From NCBI RefSeq assembly GCF_000284295.1, contig NC_017093.1, forward strand, positions 7,068,001 through 7,132,000: 64,000 bases of DNA, given 5' to 3'. Source of the stretch: Actinoplanes missouriensis 431. GTDB lineage: Bacteria; Actinomycetota; Actinomycetes; Mycobacteriales; Micromonosporaceae. Positions 25,510 through 33,566 of this stretch are shown piece by piece. The translations under genes were made by a program, and so were the position numbers. How positions within the stretch are numbered: the stretch's first letter is position 1; each line of letters starts with the position of its first letter. The notes beneath the pieces are model-generated. The model was not told the origin of the DNA. It saw only the letters and a list, made by a program, of their open reading frames with translations, and searched no databases.

Positions 25510-26054
25510 GAGCCGTAGCTCACGCAGGCCGCACGGGCACATGACCTGCCTCGGCTACGGCCGGGGCCGGCGCAATGCCACTCAGCCTAAGTTGATCTCC
25601 GGGTCGGGGTGAACGGACAGGGCGGCCCACGGTGGGCTCGCGCGTGGGTGGCGGCCCACGGTGGGCTCGCACGGGGGTGGCGGCCCACGATGGGCTCGCG
25701 CGGGGGTGGCGGCCCACGGTGGGCTCGCACGTGGGTGGCGGCCCACGGTGGGCTCGCACGCAGGTGACGGCGCACCGAAGTCCACGCCTGCCATGATGGG
25801 GTCGCACGGAAGCGGTTCGTGTGCTCGCATCCCTGCCCTGGCGTTGATGGATCGCCACACAGGCGTTGTGTGTGGCCTCGTCCCCGCGGCACCGACGCTG
25901 TGTGTGGCCTCATCCACGCCGCCGGCCAACGCTGAGGCCGCAGCGCCTCGGGCCGGGCCCGCGACCGGTCGATGCGACGGTCTAAGTGGCATTGAGGGGC
26001 GGCGAGCCGCAGCTCCGACATGTGATCACGCGCGTTTTCCTGCGCCGGCTACGG
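25510..26054. repeat. direct-repeat boxes flanking the gene-poor region
   Basis: Two boxes of exactly 51 bp (25510-25560, 26004-26054) match at both ends (12/12 with one change, and 14/16) but not in the middle. In each box the ends can pair (CCGTAGC with GCTACGG; the C for T in the second box still pairs as G-U), giving a long-loop hairpin. Confidence 0.5.
25621..25765. repeat. 5 x 29-bp tandem array
   Basis: Units start GGCGGCCCACGGTGGGCTCG and end in GGT. Each contains the dyad GCCCAC-G-GTGGGC. Not a multiple of three, consistent with non-coding DNA. There are no spacers, so it is not a CRISPR array. Confidence 0.93.
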
Positions 26055-26161
26055 CTCGGCCCGGCTGCTACTGGATCTCGAGCGACACTCGGCGATCTGG
26101 GCAAGCGGCCGAGCCGGGCAAGCGGCCGGGCCGCTGTAGGGGCGTGCGGTGGCTGTGCGGG

Positions 26162-27322
26162 TCAGCGGGGGCGCACCGAGTCGTCGAGGACCCGGGCTGT
26201 TGCCAGCGAGTCCGGGAACCCCTCCGGCTCGAGGGTGAGGCCGTCCGGCACCCAGCTCAGCTCCCTGCTGTCATTTTCGGTCATGGCGGAGAGTACGGCG
26301 TTCGGGTCCAAGCCCGCCTCCTGCAGGGCACGGATCTCACGGACGTTGATGCCTGCGGGTAGCGGGCCGTTGCCGAGGTCGGTGCCGTAACGGACGCTCC
26401 CGCCGTACTCGATGAAGCGCCGCAGGTTGACGACGGCGATCTCGCGCGCCGGGTCGGGGTCTCCCCACCCGTGGATGTCGAGCGTGCTGATCCAGCGCAT
26501 GCGGGCGGCGCAATCGCGCACGAGAGTGTCGCCGAGTAGCTCTGACCAGGGCGTATGCGCCAGCATGTCGGCTCCGGCGGCCAGGGCGGCGGCTACCGTT
26601 CCGGCGCCCTCGGCGTGTACGACGACCTCGAGCCCGGACGCGTGCGCGGCCTCGACCAGCGCCCGCATCGTCTCCGGGGGCAGCATCGGGCCGCCGGCGT
26701 GCGCGGTCACCTTGATCAGGCCGGCGCCGGACGACTGCGCTTCGGCAACGGCGAGCGCCGCGTCCGCCGGTGAGGTGATCTCCCGCCAGCTGCCGGCGGG
26801 GGCCCATGGGCGGTCGCTCGGATAGCCGCCTGGAGCGATCAGAAACGGTCCGGCGTAGCGAATCCGCGGCAGCGGGGACCCCGGCTGCCGGGCCCGTGCC
26901 GCGAGATCTTGCACATCCGTGGGTACGCCACCCAGGTCCCAGACCGACCCGATGCCACCGGCACGGACCGTGGTGAGGTCGACAAGCGCCGAGTGCACGT
27001 GCGCGTCGACCAGGGCGGGGAGGAGCGTTCCGGGGAAGCGGCGCGTTCCGGCCAGGGGCGCGAGTTCGGCCGGCACCGGCTTGATCGCTCCGTTCTCGGC
27101 GATGCGCAGCGCGACACCCTTCCGCAGCCGGCCGCCCCACCAGATCGAGTCGGCCACCAGCCAGCGCACCACCGGCGTCCCGTCACCCGCCGTGGAACAG
27201 GCACTGCGCAGAGCAGCGGCAGCACAGCCACCACCGGACGCCCCGCCGCAGCACCCACCGGACGCCTCAGCACCAGCGCCGGCCTCACCAGCAGCAGCGG
27301 CCTCGGGAGCAGCGCCCGTCAT
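26162..27322 (-). CDS. amidohydrolase-superfamily metalloenzyme of the kynurenine operon
   Basis: 386 residues. ATGA overlap with kynureninase places it third in the operon. Metal-ligand pattern of a binuclear amidohydrolase: DAHVHS, LIKVTAHAGG (Lys that can be carbamylated), VVVHAEG (His), MLAHTPW (His) and VRYGTDLGNG (Asp). The first about 50 residues are odd: an Ala/Gly/Cys-rich segment (GGCCGGASGGGCAAAA) without known role. No KynB-type formamidase gene is seen here, so this enzyme is a candidate N-formylkynurenine formamidase (inference); other roles for the family include imidazolone and cytosine hydrolysis. Confidence 0.78.
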   Translation of the reverse strand: MTGAAPEAAAAGEAGAGAEASGGCCGGASGGGCAAAALRSACSTAGDGTPVVRWLVADSIWWGGRLRKGVALRIAENGAIKPVPAELAPLAGTRRFPGTLLPALVDAHVHSALVDLTTVRAGGIGSVWDLGGVPTDVQDLAARARQPGSPLPRIRYAGPFLIAPGGYPSDRPWAPAGSWREITSPADAALAVAEAQSSGAGLIKVTAHAGGPMLPPETMRALVEAAHASGLEVVVHAEGAGTVAAALAAGADMLAHTPWSELLGDTLVRDCAARMRWISTLDIHGWGDPDPAREIAVVNLRRFIEYGGSVRYGTDLGNGPLPAGINVREIRALQEAGLDPNAVLSAMTENDSRELSWVPDGLTLEPEGFPDSLATARVLDDSVRPR

Positions 27323-28560
27323 CGGTGCTTCTCCAGCAGGTCGCGCAGGACCGACAAGCCCTGGTGGACCTCGGTGAAGCTGGTGCTCAGCGGCGCCGGG
27401 CCGATCCGCAAGCCGTCCGGCCTGCGGTAGTCCGGGATCACCCCGCTGTCCCAGAGTGGCTCCAGGAACTGCTCGAACCCGGGCCGCCGCAACGTCACGT
27501 GCCCGCCGCGCCGCTCCGGATCACGGGGGCTGACCACCTCGACACCGCGACCGGCGAGCACGGTGTCCGCGAGCATCGTGTCCGCGATGTCCAGCACGTA
27601 GCCGGTGAGCAGCAGCGACTTGGCGCGGACCGCCTCGATGCCGGCCTCGGCGAGCATGTCAAGGTTCGCGTGGAGCGGGACCATCGCGAGGATCGGCGGG
27701 GTGCCGCTGAGCAGGGCCCGTACGCCGGGGGCCGGCTCGTGGCCGTGCCCCATCTCGAAGGCCGCGCGGTGCCCCATCCAGCCGGTGATCGGCTGGCGCA
27801 GCTCGTCCTGCAACTCCCGGCGCAGGTAGGCGAAGGCGGGCGCGCCGGGACCGCCGTTGAGGTACTTGTACGTGCAGCCGACCGCGAGGTCCACGCCCCA
27901 CTCGTCGAGCGAGACCGGGACCGAGCCGGCCGAATGGCAGAGGTCCCACATGGTCAGCGCGCCGGCCTCGTGCGCGATCCGGTTGATCGCGGGGATGTCG
28001 GCGAGCCAGCCGGACCGGTACGCGACGTGGCTGAACAGCACGAGTGCGGTCCGCTCGTCGACCACCTCGGCGACCTGCTCCGGATGCACGCCGGTGGCCG
28101 GGTCCGTGGAGATCCAGACCAGTTCGAGGCCACGTTCGGCGGCGATGCCCTCCAGGACGTACCTGTCGGTGGGGAAGTTGTCGGTGTCGAGCACGACCCG
28201 GTTGCGGCCCGGGCGGGCGTCGACGGCGGCCCGCGCCAGCTTGTAGATCAGCACCGTGGTCGAGTCGGCGATCACGGTCTGCCCGGCCGCCGCGCCCAAG
28301 GCGATCGCCCCGAGGCGGTCGCCGAGGGTGAGCGGCCAGTCCAGCCAGCCGTCGGTCCAGCCGCGGATGAGCCGGCCGCCCCACTGCTCCCGGATGAACT
28401 CGTCCATCAGCCGGGCGGTCGCCTCCAGGGGCCGGCCCAGCGAGTTGCCGTCCAGGTAGGAGAGCAGGTCAGAGGCGGGCGCGGTGAGGAAGCGGTCCCG
28501 GAACGGCGCGAGCGGGTCGGCCGCGTCCAGGGCCGCGGCACGGGAGAGGAGGTCGCTCAA
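27319..28560 (-). CDS. kynU: kynureninase
   Basis: 413 residues from a TTG start at 28560 with GGAG 7 nt upstream. PLP-dependent fold-type I: VIADSTTVLIYKLARAA near the N-terminus, GALTMWDLCHSAGSVPV (PLP-binding Asp in MWDLCHSAG), and the Schiff-base Lys in VGCTYKYLNGGPGAPAF. It cleaves kynurenine or 3-hydroxykynurenine to (3-hydroxy)anthranilate and alanine. In the middle of an operon downstream of tryptophan 2,3-dioxygenase. Confidence 0.96.
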   Translation of the reverse strand: MSDLLSRAAALDAADPLAPFRDRFLTAPASDLLSYLDGNSLGRPLEATARLMDEFIREQWGGRLIRGWTDGWLDWPLTLGDRLGAIALGAAAGQTVIADSTTVLIYKLARAAVDARPGRNRVVLDTDNFPTDRYVLEGIAAERGLELVWISTDPATGVHPEQVAEVVDERTALVLFSHVAYRSGWLADIPAINRIAHEAGALTMWDLCHSAGSVPVSLDEWGVDLAVGCTYKYLNGGPGAPAFAYLRRELQDELRQPITGWMGHRAAFEMGHGHEPAPGVRALLSGTPPILAMVPLHANLDMLAEAGIEAVRAKSLLLTGYVLDIADTMLADTVLAGRGVEVVSPRDPERRGGHVTLRRPGFEQFLEPLWDSGVIPDYRRPDGLRIGPAPLSTSFTEVHQGLSVLRDLLEKHR

Positions 28561-28583
28561 CGGGGGGCTCCAAAGCAGTCAAA

Positions 28584-28642
28584 AAGGGACGGCAAGACTC
28601 GGGAAGGGACGGCAAACTCAGGAAGGGACGGCGATCTCGGTA
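28584..28642. repeat. 3 x 19-20-bp array spanning the kynA stop
   Basis: Core AAGGGACGGCAAACTCAGG, three copies at 19-20-bp spacing; the first copy (in minus-strand order) holds the last codons and TGA of the dioxygenase gene. Confidence 0.85.
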
Positions 28643-29469
28643 CGGACGGCGTAAAGCTCAGGGAAGAATGTCAAATCGAGAGCCGCCTTCAGGAACGAGA
28701 CCCCGCTCGAACCACCGGTGCCGCGTTTGAAGCCGATCGTCCGTTCCACCGTCTTGAGGTGCCGGAACCGCCAGAACTGGAAGTTCTCCTCCAGGTCGAC
28801 GAGCTCCTCGCAGGCCTCGTAGACGTCCCAGTTCTGCTCCGCCCGCTCGTAGATCTCCCGGAAGACCGGCAGCAGCGTGGGCTGGTAGTCCCAGGCCTCG
28901 GTGACGTCGCGCTGCAGGATCTCGGCCGGCACCGGGTGGCCGCGCCGCGCCAGGAAGTGCAGGAACTCGTCGTAGACGCTGGGCGTCGCGAGCGCGTCCT
29001 CGAGCAGGGCCCGCGCCTCCGGCTGGTCGTCGAAGATCTTCAGCATCCGGCGGTCCTTGTTGCCGAGCAGGAACTCGATCGCCCGGTACTGGTACGACTG
29101 GAAGCCCGACGACGTGCCGAGGAAGCTGCGGAACTCGGCGTACTCACTCGGGGTGAGGGTCGCCAGCACCGACCACTGCTCGGTGAGGGTGCGCTGGATG
29201 TGCTTGACCCGAGCCAGCCCCTTGAGCGCCGGGCGCAGCTCGTCCTTGGCCAGCTGCTGCTGCACGGCGCGCAGCTCGTGGATGACCAGTTTCAGCCAGA
29301 GCTCGGACGTCTGGTGCTGGATGATGAAGAGCAGCTCGTCGTGGTGCCCGGGGACGCTGACCAGGTTCTGCGCTGTGAGGATGGCATCCAGGCGCAGGTA
29401 CTCCCCGTACGAGAGGTTGACCTTGAAGTCCTGGACGATTCCGTCCTCGAGCGGCCTCTGAGCCGGCAT
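28618..29469 (-). CDS. kynA: tryptophan 2,3-dioxygenase
   Basis: 283 residues from ATG 29469 (GGAAGGAG upstream). Family signatures: LSYGEYLRLDAIL, LLFIIQHQTSELWLKL, GTSSGFQSYQYRAIEFLLG, the haem-ligand region FQFWRFRHLKTVERTIGFKRG and TGGSSGVSFLKAAL. It opens the indole ring of L-tryptophan with O2 to give N-formylkynurenine, using haem. First gene of the kynA-kynU-amidohydrolase operon that should lead to anthranilate or hydroxyanthranilate. Confidence 0.97.
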   Translation of the reverse strand: MPAQRPLEDGIVQDFKVNLSYGEYLRLDAILTAQNLVSVPGHHDELLFIIQHQTSELWLKLVIHELRAVQQQLAKDELRPALKGLARVKHIQRTLTEQWSVLATLTPSEYAEFRSFLGTSSGFQSYQYRAIEFLLGNKDRRMLKIFDDQPEARALLEDALATPSVYDEFLHFLARRGHPVPAEILQRDVTEAWDYQPTLLPVFREIYERAEQNWDVYEACEELVDLEENFQFWRFRHLKTVERTIGFKRGTGGSSGVSFLKAALDLTFFPELYAVRTEIAVPS

Positions 29470-29485
29470 GGTGCTCTCCTTCCCT

Positions 29486-29517
29486 ACCCCGTTGCAGGCC
29501 TGCCCCGTTGCAGGCGA
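29486..29517. repeat. 2 x 16-bp repeat in the kynA leader
   Basis: CCCCGTTGCAGGC with three variable bases, twice in tandem just upstream of the kynA ribosome site. Confidence 0.8.
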
Positions 29518-29522
29518 GTTGA

Positions 29523-29921
29523 TCAAGCTAGGGGACCCCAGTAAACCCACTGTCCCTCGGAGCGCACGAATCGGCTCTTCTCCTGCATCACACCGGGCTT
29601 GCCGCCCTCGCGGTAGTGGGCCCGGAACTCGACGGTCCCCTCCGCGTCGAACATGCCACCGCCGGACATGCCGAGCACTTCGAGGCGTACCCATCGAAGG
29701 TTTGGATCATCGGCAAGCTCGGCCGGATCGCTCGGGCGTGTCTCCGGGTGCCAGGTGCGGAAGACGTGGTCGGTGCGGCCCAGCGCATAGGCGCTGAAGC
29801 GCGAGCGCATCAGAGCTTCCGGGTCCGCCGCCGGCTTCCCGTCGTGGAGAGGCCCGCAACAGTGGGGGTACGGGTTACCGCCGCACGGGCACGCGGAAGG
29901 TGAGACACGCCGTTTCGCCAT
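29523..29921 (-). CDS. YchJ-family SEC-C zinc-binding protein
   Basis: 132 residues. The N-terminal SEC-C motif is SACPCGGNPYPHCCGPLHDG (Cys/Cys/His/Cys), followed by the NTF2-like YchJ core ALMRSRFSAYALGRTDHVFRTWH and WVRLEVLGM...VEFRAHYREGGKPGVMQEKSRFVR. The second SEC-C copy of longer YchJ proteins is absent, as in many actinobacterial versions. A small cytosolic protein of unknown role. It stands alone between kynA and the chemotaxis gene. Confidence 0.88.
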   Translation of the reverse strand: MAKRRVSPSACPCGGNPYPHCCGPLHDGKPAADPEALMRSRFSAYALGRTDHVFRTWHPETRPSDPAELADDPNLRWVRLEVLGMSGGGMFDAEGTVEFRAHYREGGKPGVMQEKSRFVRSEGQWVYWGPLA

Positions 29922-29985
29922 GCGGACCAGTCTGCCGGATCAGCCTTCGCAGCGAGTTGGCCTACCTGAGTGCTTGGCCCATCGG

Positions 29986-30543
29986 TCAGCCGGCTTGCTG
30001 CTCCACCACGATGCCGCTGATCACCTTCTGGCAGCGGTCCAGTTCCTCGATCAGGCCCTGCATCTCCTCGATCGCGGAAACCGCGTTCTGGGTGTCGCTG
30101 CGGATGCCGCCGACCTGGGTGCCGATCTCGCTGGTGGCGGTGGCCGTCTCGTTCGCCAGGTCCTTGACCTCGCTCGCCACCACGGCGAAGCCCCGTCCCG
30201 CCTCACCGGCCCGGGCCGCCTCGATCGTCGCGTTCAGCGCCAGCAGGTTCGTCTGCTTCGCGATCGTCGCGATCAACTGGACCACTTTGCCGATCTCGGT
30301 GCTGCTCGCCTCGAGCCGCTGGATGACCTGAACCGCGGTCTCCGCCGCACGCACCGCCGCCTGCGTCGCCACGGCCATGTCGTTGCTGACGTTAGCGAGC
30401 CGGTGCACGGAGTCGTGCTGCCGGTTCTGCGCCTGGGCCGACCAGTCGTCCTGAGCTGCCGAAGCGGGTGACGACCAGTCCTGCGCTGCCCCGTACGCGG
30501 TGTCCCCCGTCGTCCAGGCGTCGTCCTGCTGCCAGTCGGACAT
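29986..30543 (-). CDS. soluble methyl-accepting chemotaxis-type signalling protein without sensor
   Basis: 185 residues from ATG 30543 (AAGGGG upstream). Residues 85-140 are the CheA/CheW-contacting hairpin tip IGKVVQLIATIAKQTNLLAL, NATIEAARAGEAGRGFAVVA and SEVKDLANETATATSEIGTQ. The first 45 residues are Asp/Trp/Gln-rich and disordered (QDDAWTTGDTAY). There is no membrane segment, ligand domain or HAMP. Soluble short MCPs of this form occur in motile Actinoplanes-like actinobacteria. Divergent from the lacI gene. Confidence 0.88.
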   Translation of the reverse strand: MSDWQQDDAWTTGDTAYGAAQDWSSPASAAQDDWSAQAQNRQHDSVHRLANVSNDMAVATQAAVRAAETAVQVIQRLEASSTEIGKVVQLIATIAKQTNLLALNATIEAARAGEAGRGFAVVASEVKDLANETATATSEIGTQVGGIRSDTQNAVSAIEEMQGLIEELDRCQKVISGIVVEQQAG

Positions 30544-30723
30544 GTGGTGGCGGCCCCTTTCTACCGGTCGCCTCAAAACATCCCATCCCGCCCGCGGTCG
30601 GGGAGGCGTTTTGCTTGATCTGGAGCGCGCTGTGCGGGGCGATTGCAAACTGCGGCAAGTCAGCTCCGCTCGAAGCGCTTCCCGCTGTTCATTTCTTGCA
30701 ATGATCTGACGTAGGATTCCGCC

Positions 30724-31734
30724 GTGACCAAACGTCTCGCCGAAGTGGCGAAGAAAGCGGGCGTCAGTGAGGCGACCGTCAGCCGGGTCCTCAACGGGCG
30801 CAGCGGCGTCTCCGAGGCCACCCGCACGTCGGTGCTCACCGCGCTCGACGTGCTCGGCTACGAGCGACCCACCAAGCTCCGCGGCGAACGCGCCCGTCTC
30901 GTCGGGCTGGTGCTGCCGGAACTGCAGAACCCGATCTTCCCGGCTCTGGCCGAGGTGGTCACCGGCTCGCTCGCGCAGCGCGGCTTCACCCCGGCCCTCT
31001 GCGCCCGCACGATCGGCGGCGTGCCCGAGTCCGACTACGTCGAGATGTTGCTGGACCACCAGGTCTCCGGCGTCATCTTCGCCGGCGGGTCGTACGCGCT
31101 GACCGACGCCTCGCACGAGCACTACCGCCGGCTGACCGACCGCGGACTGCCGGTCGTGCTGGTGAACGCGGGCGTCGACGAGCTGGGCTTCCCGCGGGTG
31201 TCGACGGACGACGCGGTCGCGGTCGAGCAGGCGTGGGGTCACCTGCGCTCGCTGGGTCACGAGCGGATCGGCATGGTGCTCGGTCCGGAGGGACACGTCC
31301 CGTCCCGTCGCAAGCTGGGCGCCCTGCTCAACGTGGCCGGGATCGAGGTGACGGGCGACGAACCCGCGTACGTCGAACGCTCCAGCTTCTCGATGGAGGG
31401 GGCCCGGGTGGCCGCCACCAAGCTCGTCGAGCGGGGCGTCACCGGCATCATCTGCGCCAGCGACGTGCTCGCCCTGGGCGCGATCCGGGCCGCCCGCCGG
31501 CTGGGCCGGGCCGTGCCGGCCGACGTGTCGGTGATCGGGTTCGACGACTCGGCGTTCATGACCTGCACCGATCCGCCGCTGACCACGGTCCGGCAGCCGA
31601 TCGAGACGATGGGCCAGGCCGCCGTGGACATCCTGGTCAGCCAGATCGAGGAGGCGCGGGTGCTCAGCGACGAGTTGCTCTTCGAGCCCGAGCTGGTGGT
31701 CCGTGGCTCGACGGGACCGGCGCCCACTCGCTGA
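30724..31734 (+). CDS. LacI-family transcriptional regulator
   Basis: 336 residues from GTG 30724. HTH KRLAEVAKKAGVSEATVSRV followed by the hinge-helix sequence LNGRSGVSEATR; then the periplasmic-binding-like effector domain with DHQVSGVIFAGG, VTGIICASDVLALGAIRAAR and SVIGFDDSAFMTCTDPPLTT. It is immediately upstream of the sugar ABC operon, and likely represses that operon until the imported sugar binds. Followed by a canonical terminator. TTGCAA elements occur upstream of it (30643-30648, 30696-30701) and upstream of the transport operon. Confidence 0.92.
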   Translation: MTKRLAEVAKKAGVSEATVSRVLNGRSGVSEATRTSVLTALDVLGYERPTKLRGERARLVGLVLPELQNPIFPALAEVVTGSLAQRGFTPALCARTIGGVPESDYVEMLLDHQVSGVIFAGGSYALTDASHEHYRRLTDRGLPVVLVNAGVDELGFPRVSTDDAVAVEQAWGHLRSLGHERIGMVLGPEGHVPSRRKLGALLNVAGIEVTGDEPAYVERSSFSMEGARVAATKLVERGVTGIICASDVLALGAIRAARRLGRAVPADVSVIGFDDSAFMTCTDPPLTTVRQPIETMGQAAVDILVSQIEEARVLSDELLFEPELVVRGSTGPAPTR

Positions 31735-31779
31735 CCGGAGTTCTCTGACCAGTCACAACAACCGTTACGGCACGACTGT

Positions 31780-31816
31780 GGCCGTCGACTGCTTCCAGCA
31801 GTCGGCGGCCTTTTTT
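31780..31816 (+). terminator. rho-independent terminator of the lacI gene
   Basis: GGCCGTCGACTGC (31780-31792), loop TTCCA, and complementary arm 31798-31810 with one G-U pair, followed by TTTTTT (31811-31816). 13 base pairs, a textbook terminator. Confidence 0.93.
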
Positions 31817-32075
31817 CGTACCCCATCGGGCCTTTGACCCTGGGTCTCTATCGGGTCCAACTCGGCAAAACGGCTCGCTGTCGTGATCTGCCGTCCGGAA
31901 GTCGCTTCTTTGCAAAGCGCGATCGAAACCTTGCCGACATAAGTTGGCGTCGTTACAGTGACTCCACTCACTCCCGCGCCGAGGAGCCAGGCCACCGGAA
32001 GCACCCGGGCGCGGTGACGCAACACGCAGATCAAGCGATGCCCGTGGATAGAACCGTTCCCGAAGGGATGGACAG
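31817..32075 (+). promoter_or_regulatory. promoter/operator region of the alpha-glucoside transport operon
   Basis: 259 bp between the lacI terminator and the binding-protein gene. It contains a 10-bp perfect palindrome CTTTGCAAAG (31908-31917), similar in its TTGCAA core to sites upstream of lacI, so it is a candidate operator. No convincing -10/-35 can be assigned. AAGGGATGG before the start at 32076 is the ribosome site. Confidence 0.45.
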
Positions 32076-33509
32076 ATGTCCGTACCGCAATACCGGAAGG
32101 CCCGCGAACTGGGCGGCCACAAACTGGGCGGCCGCAAACTGGGCGCCCGGCAGCTAGGAGTTGTGGCGCTCGTGGCCGGCCTGGGGCTCGGCCTCACGGC
32201 GTGCTCCACGAAGAGCGACGACGACGGGCAGGAGGCCGGCGGCAAGGTCACCATCACGGTCGACTGCCAGCCGGTCGGGGCGCAGAAGGAACTGCTGGCG
32301 AACTGGAACGCCGACGTCGCCACGTTCCAGCAGGAGAACCCCGACATCGTCATCAAGAGCGTCAGCGTCGGCGAGCAGTGCAACAACCCGCCGGACTTCA
32401 CCGCCCGCCTGGCCGGCGGCACCATGACGGACGTCTTCTACGGGTACATGACCGACCTCCAGCAGGTGCTGGACTCCGGTCAGGCGATGGACATCACCGA
32501 GTTCGCGTCCAAGGACACCATCCCGACCTGGGACAGCGTGGACCCGGCCCTCAAGGAGGTCTTCACGGACGGCGGCAAGCTCTACGCCGTACCGGTGAAG
32601 AACTACTCGATGGGCCTGGTCTACAACAAGGTCCTGTTCGCCAAGGCGGGTCTGGACGTCAACAACCCGCCGAAGACCTGGCCCGAGGTGCGCGAGGCGG
32701 CCAAGAAGATCGCCGCGCTCGGCAACGGCATCGCCGGGTACTCGGAGTACAGCGCGGGCAACACCGGCGGCTGGCACTTCACCTCGCTGCTCTACTCGCA
32801 GGGCGGCCAGGTCCTCTCCGAGGACGGCAAGACGGCCGCGTTCAACACTCCGGAGGGCAAGCAGGTCCTGCAGAACCTCAAGGACATGCGGTACGGCGAC
32901 AACAGCATGGGCAGCCGTCAGCTGCTCCAGTGGGCGGACCTGCTGACCAACGCCGCGGCCGGCAAGGTCGGCATGTTCATCGGCGCGCCGGACTCCACGC
33001 AGGCGATCGTCAGCCAGTTCCAGGGCAAGTTCGAGGACTGGGCGATGGCGCCGCTGCCCGGCCAGGCCGGCCCCGCGAAGGGCACGCTCGGCGGTGGCGA
33101 GGGCTACTTCTTCAAGAAGGGCCTCACGCCGGAGCAGGTCAAGGCGGGTCTCAAGTGGGTCGCCTACCAGAAGCTGACGGTCGGCAAGGGCCAGCTCGAC
33201 TACGTGCGGGCGAAGCCGCAGAACTACCCGGTCGGCCTGCCGCAGCCGCTGCTCTTCGCGAACGGCACCGAGGCGCAGAAGCAGGAGCTGGAACTCCGCA
33301 AGGCGAACGCCAACGTGGACACCGCGAACTACGCCCTCTTCGAGGCGACGCCGGTCCCGATCAAGGGTGAGCCGCGGAACGCACAGGCCGTCTACGCGGT
33401 GCTCGACTCGGCGATGTCCGGTGTCCTGACCGACCCGAAGGCGAACATCGACGCGCTGCTCAAGACCGCCGAGGAGAAGGTCAACCAGCTGCAGGCCGCC
33501 GGCAGCTGA
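32076..33509 (+). CDS. extracellular sugar-binding lipoprotein of an ABC transporter
   Basis: 477 residues. The signal peptide ends in a lipobox (GLGLTACSTK; Cys about residue 47), so it is anchored on the outside of the membrane. Solute-binding protein family 1 pattern: ITVDCQPVGAQKEL, LYAVPVKNYSMGLVYNKVLF and GEGYFFKKGLTPEQV. Two permease genes follow at 57 and 9 bp. A 3 x 15-bp repeat (GGHKL-GGRKL-GARQL) extends the basic start of the signal peptide. Substrate: alpha-glucosides, inferred from the GH13 neighbour. Confidence 0.93.
   Translation: MSVPQYRKARELGGHKLGGRKLGARQLGVVALVAGLGLGLTACSTKSDDDGQEAGGKVTITVDCQPVGAQKELLANWNADVATFQQENPDIVIKSVSVGEQCNNPPDFTARLAGGTMTDVFYGYMTDLQQVLDSGQAMDITEFASKDTIPTWDSVDPALKEVFTDGGKLYAVPVKNYSMGLVYNKVLFAKAGLDVNNPPKTWPEVREAAKKIAALGNGIAGYSEYSAGNTGGWHFTSLLYSQGGQVLSEDGKTAAFNTPEGKQVLQNLKDMRYGDNSMGSRQLLQWADLLTNAAAGKVGMFIGAPDSTQAIVSQFQGKFEDWAMAPLPGQAGPAKGTLGGGEGYFFKKGLTPEQVKAGLKWVAYQKLTVGKGQLDYVRAKPQNYPVGLPQPLLFANGTEAQKQELELRKANANVDTANYALFEATPVPIKGEPRNAQAVYAVLDSAMSGVLTDPKANIDALLKTAEEKVNQLQAAGS
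32106..32150. repeat. 3 x 15-bp in-frame repeat in the lipoprotein signal peptide
   Basis: Unit (G/A)AACTGGGCGGCC(A/G)C, three times, coding the positively charged n-region of the signal peptide. Confidence 0.9.
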
Positions 33510-33566
33510 TGGCGATGGCGCGGGGCCGGCTCGGCCCGGCTCCGCGCCCCTGGATAGGAGTTCCCC

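Larger units (their letters stand above)
25391..26161. other. 771-bp gene-poor region with nested repeats
   Basis: No reading frame here has a coherent protein; open frames arise from repeats in several registers. From outside in: two 51-bp direct-repeat boxes (25510-25560 and 26004-26054) sharing GAGCCG(T/C)AGCTC at one end and CGGCTACGG at the other; an inverted pair CAATGCCACT (25573-25582) and AGTGGCATTG (25985-25994); a 29-bp tandem array; and two diverged copies near 25864-25930 around GTGTGTGGCCTC. It separates the Gfo/Idh-family gene from the kynurenine operon. Confidence 0.7.

Noticed and set aside
25621..25765. CRISPR-like repeats
   Set aside because: The 29-bp units are directly adjacent with no spacers and no cas genes nearby.
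25582..25992. Minus-strand reading frame of 136 residues across the 29-bp array
   Set aside because: Alternative frames over the same repeats are equally open because the 29-bp period shifts frame each unit; the sequence is low-complexity and has no ribosome site or family pattern.
25573..25994. MITE with terminal inverted repeats
   Set aside because: Only 10-13 bp match, the flanks give no target-site duplication, and no transposase relics are visible. Kept as an observation about the island, not called as a mobile element.
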